NCBI GenBank assembly: GCA_052161625.1
Contig: CP197412.1
Length of the DNA: 64,000 nt
Strand: one strand, 5' to 3'
Origin: JBKCUI01 sp052161625
GTDB taxonomy: Bacteria > Planctomycetota > Planctomycetia > Pirellulales > Pirellulaceae
Shown here: positions 8,857-16,810 of the stretch, piece by piece
How the letters are laid out: each line of letters opens with the position of its first letter
How positions within the stretch are numbered: the first letter of the stretch is position 1
Position numbers and translations under genes: made by a program
Notes under the pieces: model-generated
The model's database searches: none
Told to the model about the DNA's origin: nothing
What the model saw: only the letters and a program-made list of their open reading frames with translations

Positions 8857-9582
8857 CTAGTCCAGGACGCGGTATTCCCATTCTTTCACTTCGGTCACCG
8901 ACTGAAAGGCGCAGTAACCCAACGGGCGCGAGGACATCACTTCGGCGCGAACGGAGAAACTCTTTCCTTCGCGATCCACGCTCACGACCTCTTCCTCGTC
9001 GATCCATGCCTTCAAGACTTTGTTTTCCACTCGGATGCGAAAGGAATACCACTTCCCGTTCTTAAAATCTCGGAAGCTGGAGGACTCGTTCTCCGAGGCA
9101 TCGTTTCCATTGATGCTACTGATCCCAACCAATCCACCTCCCCAACCACCGCAGATAAACGAGCAATGCTCCTTGCCGACGGGAAAGGTGACGCCAGCAA
9201 AGAAGTCGGTTCCATCTGTTCGCCGTGCCTTCCATCGCATCTCATATCGATCGGTTGGCAAGTCCTTTTTCTTGGTGTGGACGCCCGTGAGGGGATCACC
9301 TCGGCCCAACGTCAACACACCATCCTTGATCTCGACCGCTCCTTCACCACCGAAGTTTGTTGCTTCCCATCCTTCGAGAGAATCCTTCTCAAGGAGCGGA
9401 ATCCACTTCCCTTCTTTCTTGGCGGCGGGGGCGTCTTCGATATCGATTTGTGCGGTCACCGCCGCTTGTTGCGGTTTGGCAGGTGGAGCTGTTTTTTCCT
9501 GTCCAACTCCATCGGTTGCGATTGAGCTGAGGCCCGCGAGGGAAAGGGATGCGATGAAGCTGGCTGCTCGTATACGTTTCAT
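8857..9582 (-). CDS. Secreted DUF1080 (3-keto-disaccharide hydrolase-type) protein
   Basis: A signal peptide (MKRIRAASFIASLSLAGLSS and on to about residue 28) is followed by a short Ala/Pro/Lys linker. The rest is a concanavalin-like beta-sandwich of the DUF1080 type: WIPLLEKDSLEGWEATNFGG, EIKDGVLTLGRGDPLTGV, YEMRWKARRTDGTDFF and the final KEWEYRVLD. Such proteins are expanded in planctomycetes; some are 3-keto-glucoside hydrolases and others only bind glycans, and I cannot tell which this is. The start at 9582 is chosen because it gives the signal peptide directly; an in-frame ATG 20 codons upstream gives no recognisable export signal. The gene is monocistronic, with about 165 bases upstream. 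Confidence 0.87.
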   Translation of the reverse strand: MKRIRAASFIASLSLAGLSSIATDGVGQEKTAPPAKPQQAAVTAQIDIEDAPAAKKEGKWIPLLEKDSLEGWEATNFGGEGAVEIKDGVLTLGRGDPLTGVHTKKKDLPTDRYEMRWKARRTDGTDFFAGVTFPVGKEHCSFICGGWGGGLVGISSINGNDASENESSSFRDFKNGKWYSFRIRVENKVLKAWIDEEEVVSVDREGKSFSVRAEVMSSRPLGYCAFQSVTEVKEWEYRVLD

Positions 9583-9686
9583 AAGGAATGGTCCTGGTTT
9601 AAGTGAGGAATCCCAAACAGGATAACCCCCAACAGGATACACAGTGGAGTGCCCCGATGGACAGCATTCCCAATGTTAAAAGTTGG

Positions 9687-9715
9687 CATAAAGTTTTTAA
9701 CGCGCTGCCAGTCAA
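9687..9715 (-). promoter_or_regulatory. Candidate sigma-70-like promoter for the DUF1080 gene
   Basis: On the minus strand the sequence reads TTGACT, 17 bases, then TTTATG, about 105 bases upstream of the ATG at 9582. The -35 box matches five of six consensus bases, but the -10 box is poor. It is a candidate only. Confidence 0.25.
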
Positions 9716-9748
9716 GCTTTTGACATGGGAACGATTCGTCTTCGGACG

Positions 9749-12043
9749 CTATCCGTTCTTGCGAACCACGAGCTGCTGATCCTTGGCAGCAACGACGACC
9801 ACTTCCGTATCCTCGTCGATCCAACCTTCTTCGCAAACAACGTTCCACATCCGATCGCCAACCATTGCCCTTCCATGAGGATTGCATCGCGTGGTGGTCA
9901 TTCCTTTCCAACCGACGAAGGCGCGGACTTCCGCTTCGACCTCTTGCTTTTTCTCTCGATCGACATCCCTTGCAGGAGGGGGCAACACCATCCATCGAAC
10001 AAAGGGGGAGTTCGCAATCTGCTTTCGAAAGAGAATGCCTAGAGCCAACAGGGAAAAGGTAACCAGACCGATCTGACCGAAGCCTTGCACCAACCGACCG
10101 CGTTGGTAGTCATTGGTCGGCCACACAAACGTTTGTCCGGCCAGGACCAAACCGATGGCCAACATCCCGAGCCCGGTGACTCCGAAGACACCGAATCCGG
10201 GCAGTAAAAAAATCTCGACCAGCAAACAAGCGATCCCGCCAAGGATCAACATCACTTCCAGCCACTCGACGGTCCCATCCAAAAACCGAAGCCAAAAGAA
10301 AAGTCCAAAACAGATCGCTGCGAGAATACCTGGGAATCCCACTCCAGGTGAACTCAACTCGGCGCTCAATGCCGTAATGCCGATGGTGAATAGCAAAAAG
10401 GAAATCCACAGCTGGCTCGCCAACCAATCGATGAACTGCTCCGTCGCATTGGTCTTGAGCGGCACTGGAAGCGTCTCGACTCCATATCGGCTTCCTACCA
10501 ATTCGATCGACTCAGGGCTATCAACCACCAATCGCAACTCGCGGGCTTCATCGAACGTCAATCCACCTTCAAACGATACCGGAGCTCCTTGGGTCCATTG
10601 CGCCACCTGCGGATCGTCCACTAACCATTCAGGGCTATTCCATTGCGAACGGCCATCGAATGCGGTGTACTCGAAAATGGGAATCTCGTTGGAAAGGCAG
10701 CCGAGAAGCTCGCCGACACTCCGACCGCTCGAACGGGCCAGCGATTCGATCGATGGCCGCTGCTCCAAACATTGCTCGGGGGAAATCGAAGCTTCTCCCG
10801 GACCGCCCAGCACTGCGTTGGGATGCATGAACAACGCATCGCACGCGAGAGCGACCAACGCTGCATCCCCGCGCGCCGCATTCCGGATGTAACAGACCAC
10901 CTCCGCCTTGGTCGCAGGTATCTCCGCCAAGTAATGCGCCAACCGCAGGCTCTCGACCAAGCTGCCTCCTGGGGTATCGAGTTCGATCAATACGAGGTTC
11001 GCTTTGCCATCGGCCAGCCCCTGCTCCAGAGCTCGCAACATGCGATCCACGTGGCGAGGGCTGAGAATGCCAGACAACTGCGTTCGGACCACCACGCGCG
11101 GGCCGTCAAACGTCGGCTGCTCGATCGGCGGCTTTGTCAATCGCAGGGCGCTAGCCAATTGCTCGCGATCGCTGGCCGCGTAAGCGATCCACCGCCAACT
11201 CCGAAGCTCTTGGCCCCGGAACCATCCAAGTTGATTGTTCGGAACCAACTGCTCCTCTTTCCATTCACCCGCTTTCCGCTCGCGTTCTGCGAGTTGCGAG
11301 GCGGTGACGTATTCGATCTTTCCATCGACATGGTCGATGCGAGTCAGGGGCTCGCTCGGGTCGAGCATGGAGAGGACTGCTGCGGCCGGAAGGACGTTGC
11401 CGCGACGGCTTGCGATGTCGAGATAGGCTTGCCGAACCGTCGCGTCGAGCGTGACCTCCTCGATTCCCGCTTGCCCGAACTCGGCGTCTAAAGGCATGGC
11501 AATCTCCTCACATCCCAAAGCAATCAATACCGCGTGTCCAGCGATGGACTCGGGAAGAAATGCAACCGTTTGAAGACGAGCACCGCGCGGCCCCGCCAAC
11601 CACCGCGCGACCGACAGCGCGCGCTCGAAGGGCGTTCCACGCCCCAAGACGGTCTCCTCTCCTCCCGCGGCCGATGTCGAAACGGCTCGCCGAAACTCGA
11701 GGACGACAATCTGCCGATCGGCCCCCGTCGGCCGGTTTGCCAAGCTTTCCAAGGAAGATAGAAGTCGCTGCTCCCCCCCTGCGTCGAGGGGAAGTTCCAC
11801 CGGTAGCAACGTTGCCGACCGATCGCCGACCACTTCACCTGCCCCTTGCCAACCCTGCGCTTTGGCGTCGAGAAAACCTCCAGACAGCCAAAAAATCCCA
11901 GACAACCATGTCAGCACGATCGCCCACCAGCCGGCCGAGACGTTCCGGAGCCGGCGAGCCGCAGCCGTTCGATGCCGCGCGGACAAGCGGATCATGGGAA
12001 CGGGGGATACGGCAGGCAGTCTGATGGGGGCTTCGTTTTCCAT
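9749..12043 (-). CDS. NfeD-family membrane protein with two degenerate ClpP-like domains
   Basis: After an N-terminal membrane helix (AGWWAIVLTWLSGIFWLSGG) there are two ClpP/SppA-like folds. The first contains VVLEFRRA and IAGHAVLIALGCEEIAMPLDAEFGQAG; the second contains LIELDTPGGSLVESLRLAHYLAEIP and GDAALVALACDALFMHPNAVLGGPGE. A block of membrane helices follows (ISFLLFTIGITALSAEL, LEVMLILGGIACLLVEIFLLPGFG and others), then a C-terminal OB-fold NfeD domain (GMTTTRCNPHGRAMVGDRMWNVVC). Homologues are membrane proteases that act with stomatin-like SPFH proteins. In both ClpP-like domains the position of the catalytic serine is not Ser, so proteolysis is doubtful. I use the ATG at 12043, preceded by a TTTTTGGAAATC run; an upstream in-frame ATG at 12217 adds an unlikely extension. 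No SPFH gene is in the window. Confidence 0.87.
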   Translation of the reverse strand: MENEAPIRLPAVSPVPMIRLSARHRTAAARRLRNVSAGWWAIVLTWLSGIFWLSGGFLDAKAQGWQGAGEVVGDRSATLLPVELPLDAGGEQRLLSSLESLANRPTGADRQIVVLEFRRAVSTSAAGGEETVLGRGTPFERALSVARWLAGPRGARLQTVAFLPESIAGHAVLIALGCEEIAMPLDAEFGQAGIEEVTLDATVRQAYLDIASRRGNVLPAAAVLSMLDPSEPLTRIDHVDGKIEYVTASQLAERERKAGEWKEEQLVPNNQLGWFRGQELRSWRWIAYAASDREQLASALRLTKPPIEQPTFDGPRVVVRTQLSGILSPRHVDRMLRALEQGLADGKANLVLIELDTPGGSLVESLRLAHYLAEIPATKAEVVCYIRNAARGDAALVALACDALFMHPNAVLGGPGEASISPEQCLEQRPSIESLARSSGRSVGELLGCLSNEIPIFEYTAFDGRSQWNSPEWLVDDPQVAQWTQGAPVSFEGGLTFDEARELRLVVDSPESIELVGSRYGVETLPVPLKTNATEQFIDWLASQLWISFLLFTIGITALSAELSSPGVGFPGILAAICFGLFFWLRFLDGTVEWLEVMLILGGIACLLVEIFLLPGFGVFGVTGLGMLAIGLVLAGQTFVWPTNDYQRGRLVQGFGQIGLVTFSLLALGILFRKQIANSPFVRWMVLPPPARDVDREKKQEVEAEVRAFVGWKGMTTTRCNPHGRAMVGDRMWNVVCEEGWIDEDTEVVVVAAKDQQLVVRKNG

Positions 12044-12830
12044 GATTTCCAAAAAATAAAAGTTTTCCTCCGAACCAAACCTACGATACCATAGTCTGAT
12101 CCCGCACATGGCCGTCAAGCCGTGGCGACAGGTGACCTGTAAACAAGTAATCATGGTCACCTTTTTTGTTTCGAGGAATCTCTCAAAGTGCGTCAAACGA
12201 CGACGGGAGGATGTCATGCGTCAAGTGAATATTGCTCAACGATGTGTCAATGCAGTCGCCGTAGTGCGAGATTGCGCGTTGGTAGCAGTGGTCAACGCAT
12301 CGCTCCTTTTGCGTCATCTCCATACACGCACGCTTGGTACGACGAGTAAATCGATAGGGCTAGAACGCCCCGAGTTTTACTCTTGGGGCTCCGGATGGCG
12401 GATGCGCTCTGGCATGCAATTGCAGCCAGTCCATCAGCCAATTCCTTATCCGACCCCCAGTAACCGCTCTCGGTAGAGCGGTTAACGGAATGCCAGCAAT
12501 CGATCGCCAGAGCTGAACATTCCCCACCGTACCCAACGGCGACACCGCGAAGAAGCCAACGGCTCGCAGCACCCTATTCGGCAGCACCCGATGTTCTGGC
12601 TTGTGTCCAGAGCAGCGGCACCCTCGCCGACTCCGCTTCGATCCCGTTCCGCTTGGATAGAGCCATCTCACTGAACGTCGACGGATCCCTTTCCGCCACG
12701 TCCAAGGAATGAGCTCTCTGAGCGCCTGGTCTCTCTCGCGGCCATCCCAACAAGCACCCCTTTTCGCTTCGATTGCTGAAGATCCCTTCGCATCGCGGGC
12801 TCGAAAAGGCTAATAGAGAGATTCCAATCG
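12044..12830. other. 787-bp divergent intergenic region
   Basis: This lies between the nfeD-like gene (left, minus) and the ECF sigma factor gene (right, plus). An open frame at 12108-12476 shows no coding character or recognisable start signal and I do not call it. The region contains a perfect 10-bp inverted repeat at 12461-12484 and a weaker GC-rich hairpin around 12370-12394. AGAGAGA stands about nine bases before the sigma factor ATG. I see no tRNA; an unrecognised small RNA or a long leader is possible. Confidence 0.6.
12461..12484. repeat. Perfect 10-bp inverted repeat with 4-nt loop
   Basis: The arms taaccgctct and agagcggtta are exact reverse complements around the loop cggt. No T-tract follows on either strand, so it is not a standard intrinsic terminator. 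It could be an operator or a structured leader element about 350 bases before the sigma factor gene. Confidence 0.6.
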
Positions 12831-13424
12831 ATGTCTATCGCTGAATGTGATTTCGAACCAACCACTTGCTCTGTCCGAGAATACACCGTCCGAGAATTGG
12901 TACAGGCTGCCCAATGCGGCGACCGCGATGCTATGGACCAACTCTATAGCCGATTCCAACAGCACATCCTGTCGATCGCTTACAAGCGACTCGGAAACTG
13001 GGATGAAGCTCAAGAATTGTGCCAAGATGTTTTCATCCAAGCCTTTCGACGGATCGACCAATTGCAAACCCCAGAGGCCTTCGCCGGATGGCTCCGACAA
13101 ATTGTGCACCGCATGGCTATCAACCGATTGACCCGAAGACCCAAACCGACGGCGATCGACCATGAAGTCCTCGAGGCAACCTTGTCCGATGATCGGGAAC
13201 CCATCGACGCCGTTTTGTCCAACGAGCGAACGACCCAGGTCCACGTCGGATTAGACCGATTGGGAGAACTGGATCGAGCGACCCTGATCGCGTTCTATCT
13301 GGATGGTCAAAGCCTGGTGGAGATGGCCGATTCGTTCGATGCCCCGGTGGGAACGATCAAGCGTCGATTGCACGTCGCCCGAAAGCGATTGGCGAAAGAA
13401 TGCGGTTTGCTGATGGGGGCATAA
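12831..13424 (+). CDS. ECF-type RNA polymerase sigma-70 factor
   Basis: Region 2 is clear: GDRDAMDQLYSRFQQHILSI followed by RLGNWDEAQELCQDVFIQAF and RIDQLQTPEAFAGWLRQIVH. Region 4 is also clear: LGELDRATLIAFYLDGQSL, then EMADSFDAPVGTIKRRLHVARKRLAKEC, the helix-turn-helix that contacts the -35 element. A poorly conserved linker separates them, as expected for group 4 sigma factors. At 197 residues it is the usual size. No anti-sigma gene with a cytoplasmic zinc-binding domain lies beside it, so the control signal cannot be inferred from context; the next gene, 151 bases on, is dcd. Confidence 0.94.
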   Translation: MSIAECDFEPTTCSVREYTVRELVQAAQCGDRDAMDQLYSRFQQHILSIAYKRLGNWDEAQELCQDVFIQAFRRIDQLQTPEAFAGWLRQIVHRMAINRLTRRPKPTAIDHEVLEATLSDDREPIDAVLSNERTTQVHVGLDRLGELDRATLIAFYLDGQSLVEMADSFDAPVGTIKRRLHVARKRLAKECGLLMGA

Positions 13425-13575
13425 CCAAACGCTGGGCTCGATAACCAATCGGGACAAAGCTTGCAAATTTCTGGCTTGGGTGGTGGATCGAAGACCACCC
13501 AAGCTGTTATCTTGAAGAAGGTGAACTCATGGGTCGGCTCTCGCTGGTCCCAACACTTTCTCAAAGGCGATTGCG

Positions 13576-14208
13576 ATGATTCTTTCGGGCCAAGAAATTC
13601 GTAACCGGCTGGACAGCGATATTCGGATCACTCCTTTCGACGAGGAGTGTCTCAACCCGAACAGCTACAACCTTTCGCTGCACCACGAACTGCTGGTCTA
13701 CGAAGAAGTGGTCCTCGACGCCAAGCAGCCCAACCGATTCCGTCGAATCGCTATTCCCGACGAAGGGATCATTCTCAGCCCTGGCCAAATCTATTTGGGC
13801 CGGACCATCGAGCACACCGAAACCCACAACTTGGTGCCGATGATTGAAGGTCGCAGCTCGATCGCGAGATTGGGACTCTTTGTCCATTGCTCGTCCGGTT
13901 TCGGCGACGCGGGCTTCTGCGGCCACTGGACCATTGAAATGTTCGCAGTCCAACCGGTTCGCATCTACGCTGGCCTTCGCATCTGCCAGATCTTCTTCCA
14001 CGAAGTCACCGGCCAGATCCACGAGTACTGCAGCGAAAAATACCAGCACAATCACGACGTTCAGCCAAGCCTGCTCTACAAGGAGTTCAAACACTCCCGG
14101 CCCAGCGAACAACTGGAGTTCAGCTTCGAGTCGCTCGCTTCCAAATGCTGTGCATCCGCTTCAGACCAGCCAGATGAAGCCGGGCAGCTTGAGCAAGCCA
14201 TCGTTTAA
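13576..14208 (+). CDS. dcd: dCTP deaminase
   Basis: The enzyme deaminates dCTP on the route to dUMP/dTMP. It has the trimeric dUTPase-like fold with the family start MILSGQEIRNRL, LNPNSYNLSLH, the motif EGRSSIARLGLFVH and GFCGHWTIEMFAVQPVRIYAGLRI, in which TIEMF carries the expected catalytic glutamate. GDAGFCGHWT resembles the segment of bifunctional dCTP deaminase/dUTPases as well as that of monofunctional enzymes, so whether it also hydrolyses dUTP is open. The last 30 residues are Ser/Cys-rich and not conserved with the family core. It follows the sigma factor gene by 151 bases on the same strand. Confidence 0.93.
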   Translation: MILSGQEIRNRLDSDIRITPFDEECLNPNSYNLSLHHELLVYEEVVLDAKQPNRFRRIAIPDEGIILSPGQIYLGRTIEHTETHNLVPMIEGRSSIARLGLFVHCSSGFGDAGFCGHWTIEMFAVQPVRIYAGLRICQIFFHEVTGQIHEYCSEKYQHNHDVQPSLLYKEFKHSRPSEQLEFSFESLASKCCASASDQPDEAGQLEQAIV

Positions 14209-14347
14209 AAAGCTGGCCGTTTGACCAATGGATGGTCTCACCAGGCGACCGATTGGCATTCTGGCTGTGTTGCCATTTCGAGTCTATCTGAAGACCACCG
14301 GAAACCGCGACTGGCGTCAAAGCAGCGAATGGTCCTCGGTAAGACTC

Positions 14348-15310
14348 TTACTTTGCGGAAGTCAGATGGACCTTTTCTTCCGCGGCAGGTTGCGACTCGA
14401 CGATTCGGATGCTGTGAGAGAGCCGATCGGTGCGGTAGTACTGGAGACGGTTGGAGTAGGGCTGATCCTCCGGACGATGCAGGACCCGTTTGTCGATCCC
14501 CCACTTGCTCTCGGCGATGACGGTACCATCTCCCAACACCGCTTGCACGAGAGCCGTATGCAAGATCTTTCCGGTCACATCTCGGTAGATCACGATATCG
14601 TTGGCTTGAGGCTCGGTCACCAAGCGATATTGGTTGGATCGCAGGATTGTCTCCACGCCGGTCCCGCGAAGCAGAAACTTTCCGTTTGTGAAAACCCATC
14701 CATGGCAATTGGCTTGTTTGTCTGCGTCCGCCGTTTGAATCAATGCGTTTTCAAACCGGGCATAACGGATCGAGAATTGGGAAGCGAACTCCGAGAAGAC
14801 GCGATCGTCGGTGTTAAATTGAAAAAGCTCGACTTCCTCCCCGTTGTCGGCGTAGCCCTTGAACGCATCGGATGGCATCACCTGGCCGATGCAAGCATCG
14901 ATATTGAACACGACAAAGTGATTGAAGAGCCGTGAATATCGCTCGTACGACCAGATCGACACGCCGCACCCGATCAGAATCATCAACGCAGCGCTCCCTC
15001 CCCAAACCCAGTTTTGGGTTGGCTTCCCCAGGAGCGTTTTCGCAGCAGCCAGGACAGCCCCCATCCATGCGACGAATCCAAGGCTCCCGAAGATCGCTCG
15101 TGAAAGTCCAGTCCGCATCAAATAACTTTCCCCCAACCATTCAAAAGCCATGAAACCGAGGGAGATGACATACAACCCCAAGGTCAGCTTATCCAACCAC
15201 CCCCCAGCGACGGCACTCTTCGAAACAACACGCCATGTCCCCCGGGCGGAGATGAACAGGCCGGTTGCAAAGACAACGAGGAGCAGATAAACGCTGGTTT
15301 GGTCAAACAT
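14348..15310 (-). CDS. Membrane protein with CHAP/NlpC-P60-like C-terminal domain
   Basis: The first ~150 residues hold four hydrophobic segments (SVYLLLVVFATGLFISA, LTLGLYVISLGFMAFEW, IFGSLGFVAWMGAVLAAA, ALMILIGCGVSIWSY). The C-terminal part looks like a papain-like cysteine peptidase of the CHAP/NlpC type: a possible nucleophile in QANCHGWVFTNGKFLLRG, then PQANDIVIYRDVTGKILHTALVQAV with the candidate histidine, then TVIAESKWGIDKRVLHRP. If active it would cut peptidoglycan peptides or another amide; the family is my inference from the order of motifs. I start at the ATG at 15310, which begins just before the first helix; an in-frame ATG 22 codons upstream adds only a polar stretch. It is convergent with dcd. 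Confidence 0.75.
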   Translation of the reverse strand: MFDQTSVYLLLVVFATGLFISARGTWRVVSKSAVAGGWLDKLTLGLYVISLGFMAFEWLGESYLMRTGLSRAIFGSLGFVAWMGAVLAAAKTLLGKPTQNWVWGGSAALMILIGCGVSIWSYERYSRLFNHFVVFNIDACIGQVMPSDAFKGYADNGEEVELFQFNTDDRVFSEFASQFSIRYARFENALIQTADADKQANCHGWVFTNGKFLLRGTGVETILRSNQYRLVTEPQANDIVIYRDVTGKILHTALVQAVLGDGTVIAESKWGIDKRVLHRPEDQPYSNRLQYYRTDRLSHSIRIVESQPAAEEKVHLTSAK

Positions 15311-15544
15311 AGATGCAGAGACTTGATTTCGGGGAGACGAGGGACCGACCGAGTTGGTCAGGCCTCTCGTGAACACGGATACAAATCGATGGTATCGCTG
15401 CAGCGAGATTCAATATTTCAAGCAACGAGGTATCTGCCCTCGAAACCGAGATTGAATAGATCAACACGAACAAGTCGATTCACCGACTCATCACGCCTCC
15501 AATCGGGCCGATCGAGCCAGAAACCTTGTACTGGTTGAATCTGT

Positions 15545-16804
15545 CTACCGCGAAAAGTTGGCGGAGCGTTTTTCCAGAAATGCGAGAATCCCCTCTCGCG
15601 CATCGTCGGTACCCAAGCATTCCACGTAAGCCTGGGTGTCCGCAACATAGGTCGATTTGACCTGCGTTCCTTCATCCTGATGAATCAGCCGCTTGGTCTC
15701 GCGCAAGGCCATGGGGGGTAAGGCAAGCAGCTTTTGGGCTAGCTCCGAGGTGGCGGTCGAGAGTTGCTGTCTCGTAACAAGTCGATATACCAATCCCCAA
15801 TTCATCGCTTGCTGGGCCGTGATCGGTCCCCCGAGGGTGCACAGTTCCAACGCCTTGGCTTTCCCAATCAGTGCCGTCAATTGCGACAATCCATAGCCGG
15901 GAGACCACCCGAGCAAGATCTCAGGCATGCCAAATGTCGCCTGATACGTCGCAATGCGAAAATCACAGGAGCAAGCCATCACGCAGCCTGCCCCGAGCGC
16001 GTTCCCATCTACCGCCGCGATGAAAATCTGAGGGAGATTCTCCCAGCTGAGATACATCCTGGCCTGCCTGTAACTCAATTCCCTCGCCATATCGAGGGAC
16101 AGATCCCCTACCTCCCGAACATCGTCCCCCGAGCAAAACGTGTCGGCAGCCCCCTGGATGATCACGACGCGAATGTCAGGATGACCTGCCAGCCAAGCAT
16201 TCAGATCCTCCCAATCTCGGGTCATCTGCAGGTCGACCGCGTTGCGACGCTCCGGGCGATTGAGGAGGACCTTGGCCACTCGATCCTCTAGTGCGACCTG
16301 AAGCGTAGCAAGACTCGGTAGATCGCCTGATTGAGGGGTCGCAAGCATAGGAATCAATGTTCCATTTCGATGGGTAGGAGTCTTTTGCACAAGCCGGTCG
16401 GCGATGCGATCGAGCGAAACGACCATTCTTCGGTGCGTCCCCTTGCCAATCAATTCTCGTTCATCAAATGCCGTCACGTCGAAATCGACCGCCCGGCCTT
16501 GAATGGCCGTGACTTGAGCGAATGCCGTTACTTGAGCTCCGATGGGAGTTGCCGCCAAGTGATCGACATGCACCTGCGCGCCGACCGACTCTTCGCCCAC
16601 TTCCAAATACGGCTCGATCGCTTTCCTCGCCGCGCGCTCCATCAAGAGAATCATATTGGGGGTCGAAAAGACTACCGCACTTCGGCGCATCCCCTTGCCA
16701 CCATCGCCAAACCCATTTCGGTTCGCACCGAGATGGATGGTGTGCTCGCTGCCGACCGTCCAAGTCAACTCGGCTCGATCGCCAACCTTGAGTCCCTCGA
16801 TCAT
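15545..16804 (-). CDS. FlK-like hotdog thioesterase fused to enoyl-CoA hydratase/isomerase
   Basis: Residues 1 to about 140 form a hotdog domain like fluoroacetyl-CoA thioesterase FlK. FSTPNMILLMERAA and VGAQVHVDHLAATPIGAQVT keep the Thr, Glu and His that make up the FlK catalytic set. Residues from about 165 form a complete crotonase domain: VAKVLLNRPERRNAVDLQM, IIQGAADTFCSGDDVREV, the oxyanion-hole segment AAVDGNALGAGCVMACSCDFRIAT (first half ALGAGC) and FGMPEILLGWSPGYG. The product probably hydrates or isomerises an acyl-CoA and hydrolyses a related thioester. The start lies six bases after the mrp stop, so the two genes form an operon. The fusion looks genuine, as the frame is continuous with no internal start needed. 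Confidence 0.9.
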   Translation of the reverse strand: MIEGLKVGDRAELTWTVGSEHTIHLGANRNGFGDGGKGMRRSAVVFSTPNMILLMERAARKAIEPYLEVGEESVGAQVHVDHLAATPIGAQVTAFAQVTAIQGRAVDFDVTAFDERELIGKGTHRRMVVSLDRIADRLVQKTPTHRNGTLIPMLATPQSGDLPSLATLQVALEDRVAKVLLNRPERRNAVDLQMTRDWEDLNAWLAGHPDIRVVIIQGAADTFCSGDDVREVGDLSLDMARELSYRQARMYLSWENLPQIFIAAVDGNALGAGCVMACSCDFRIATYQATFGMPEILLGWSPGYGLSQLTALIGKAKALELCTLGGPITAQQAMNWGLVYRLVTRQQLSTATSELAQKLLALPPMALRETKRLIHQDEGTQVKSTYVADTQAYVECLGTDDAREGILAFLEKRSANFSR

Positions 16805-16810
16805 GAAAAC

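Noticed and set aside
12108..12476. 122-residue frame in the region before the sigma factor
   Set aside because: The residue mix is irregular, no domain is visible and it covers the 12461-12484 hairpin. Coding cannot be supported.
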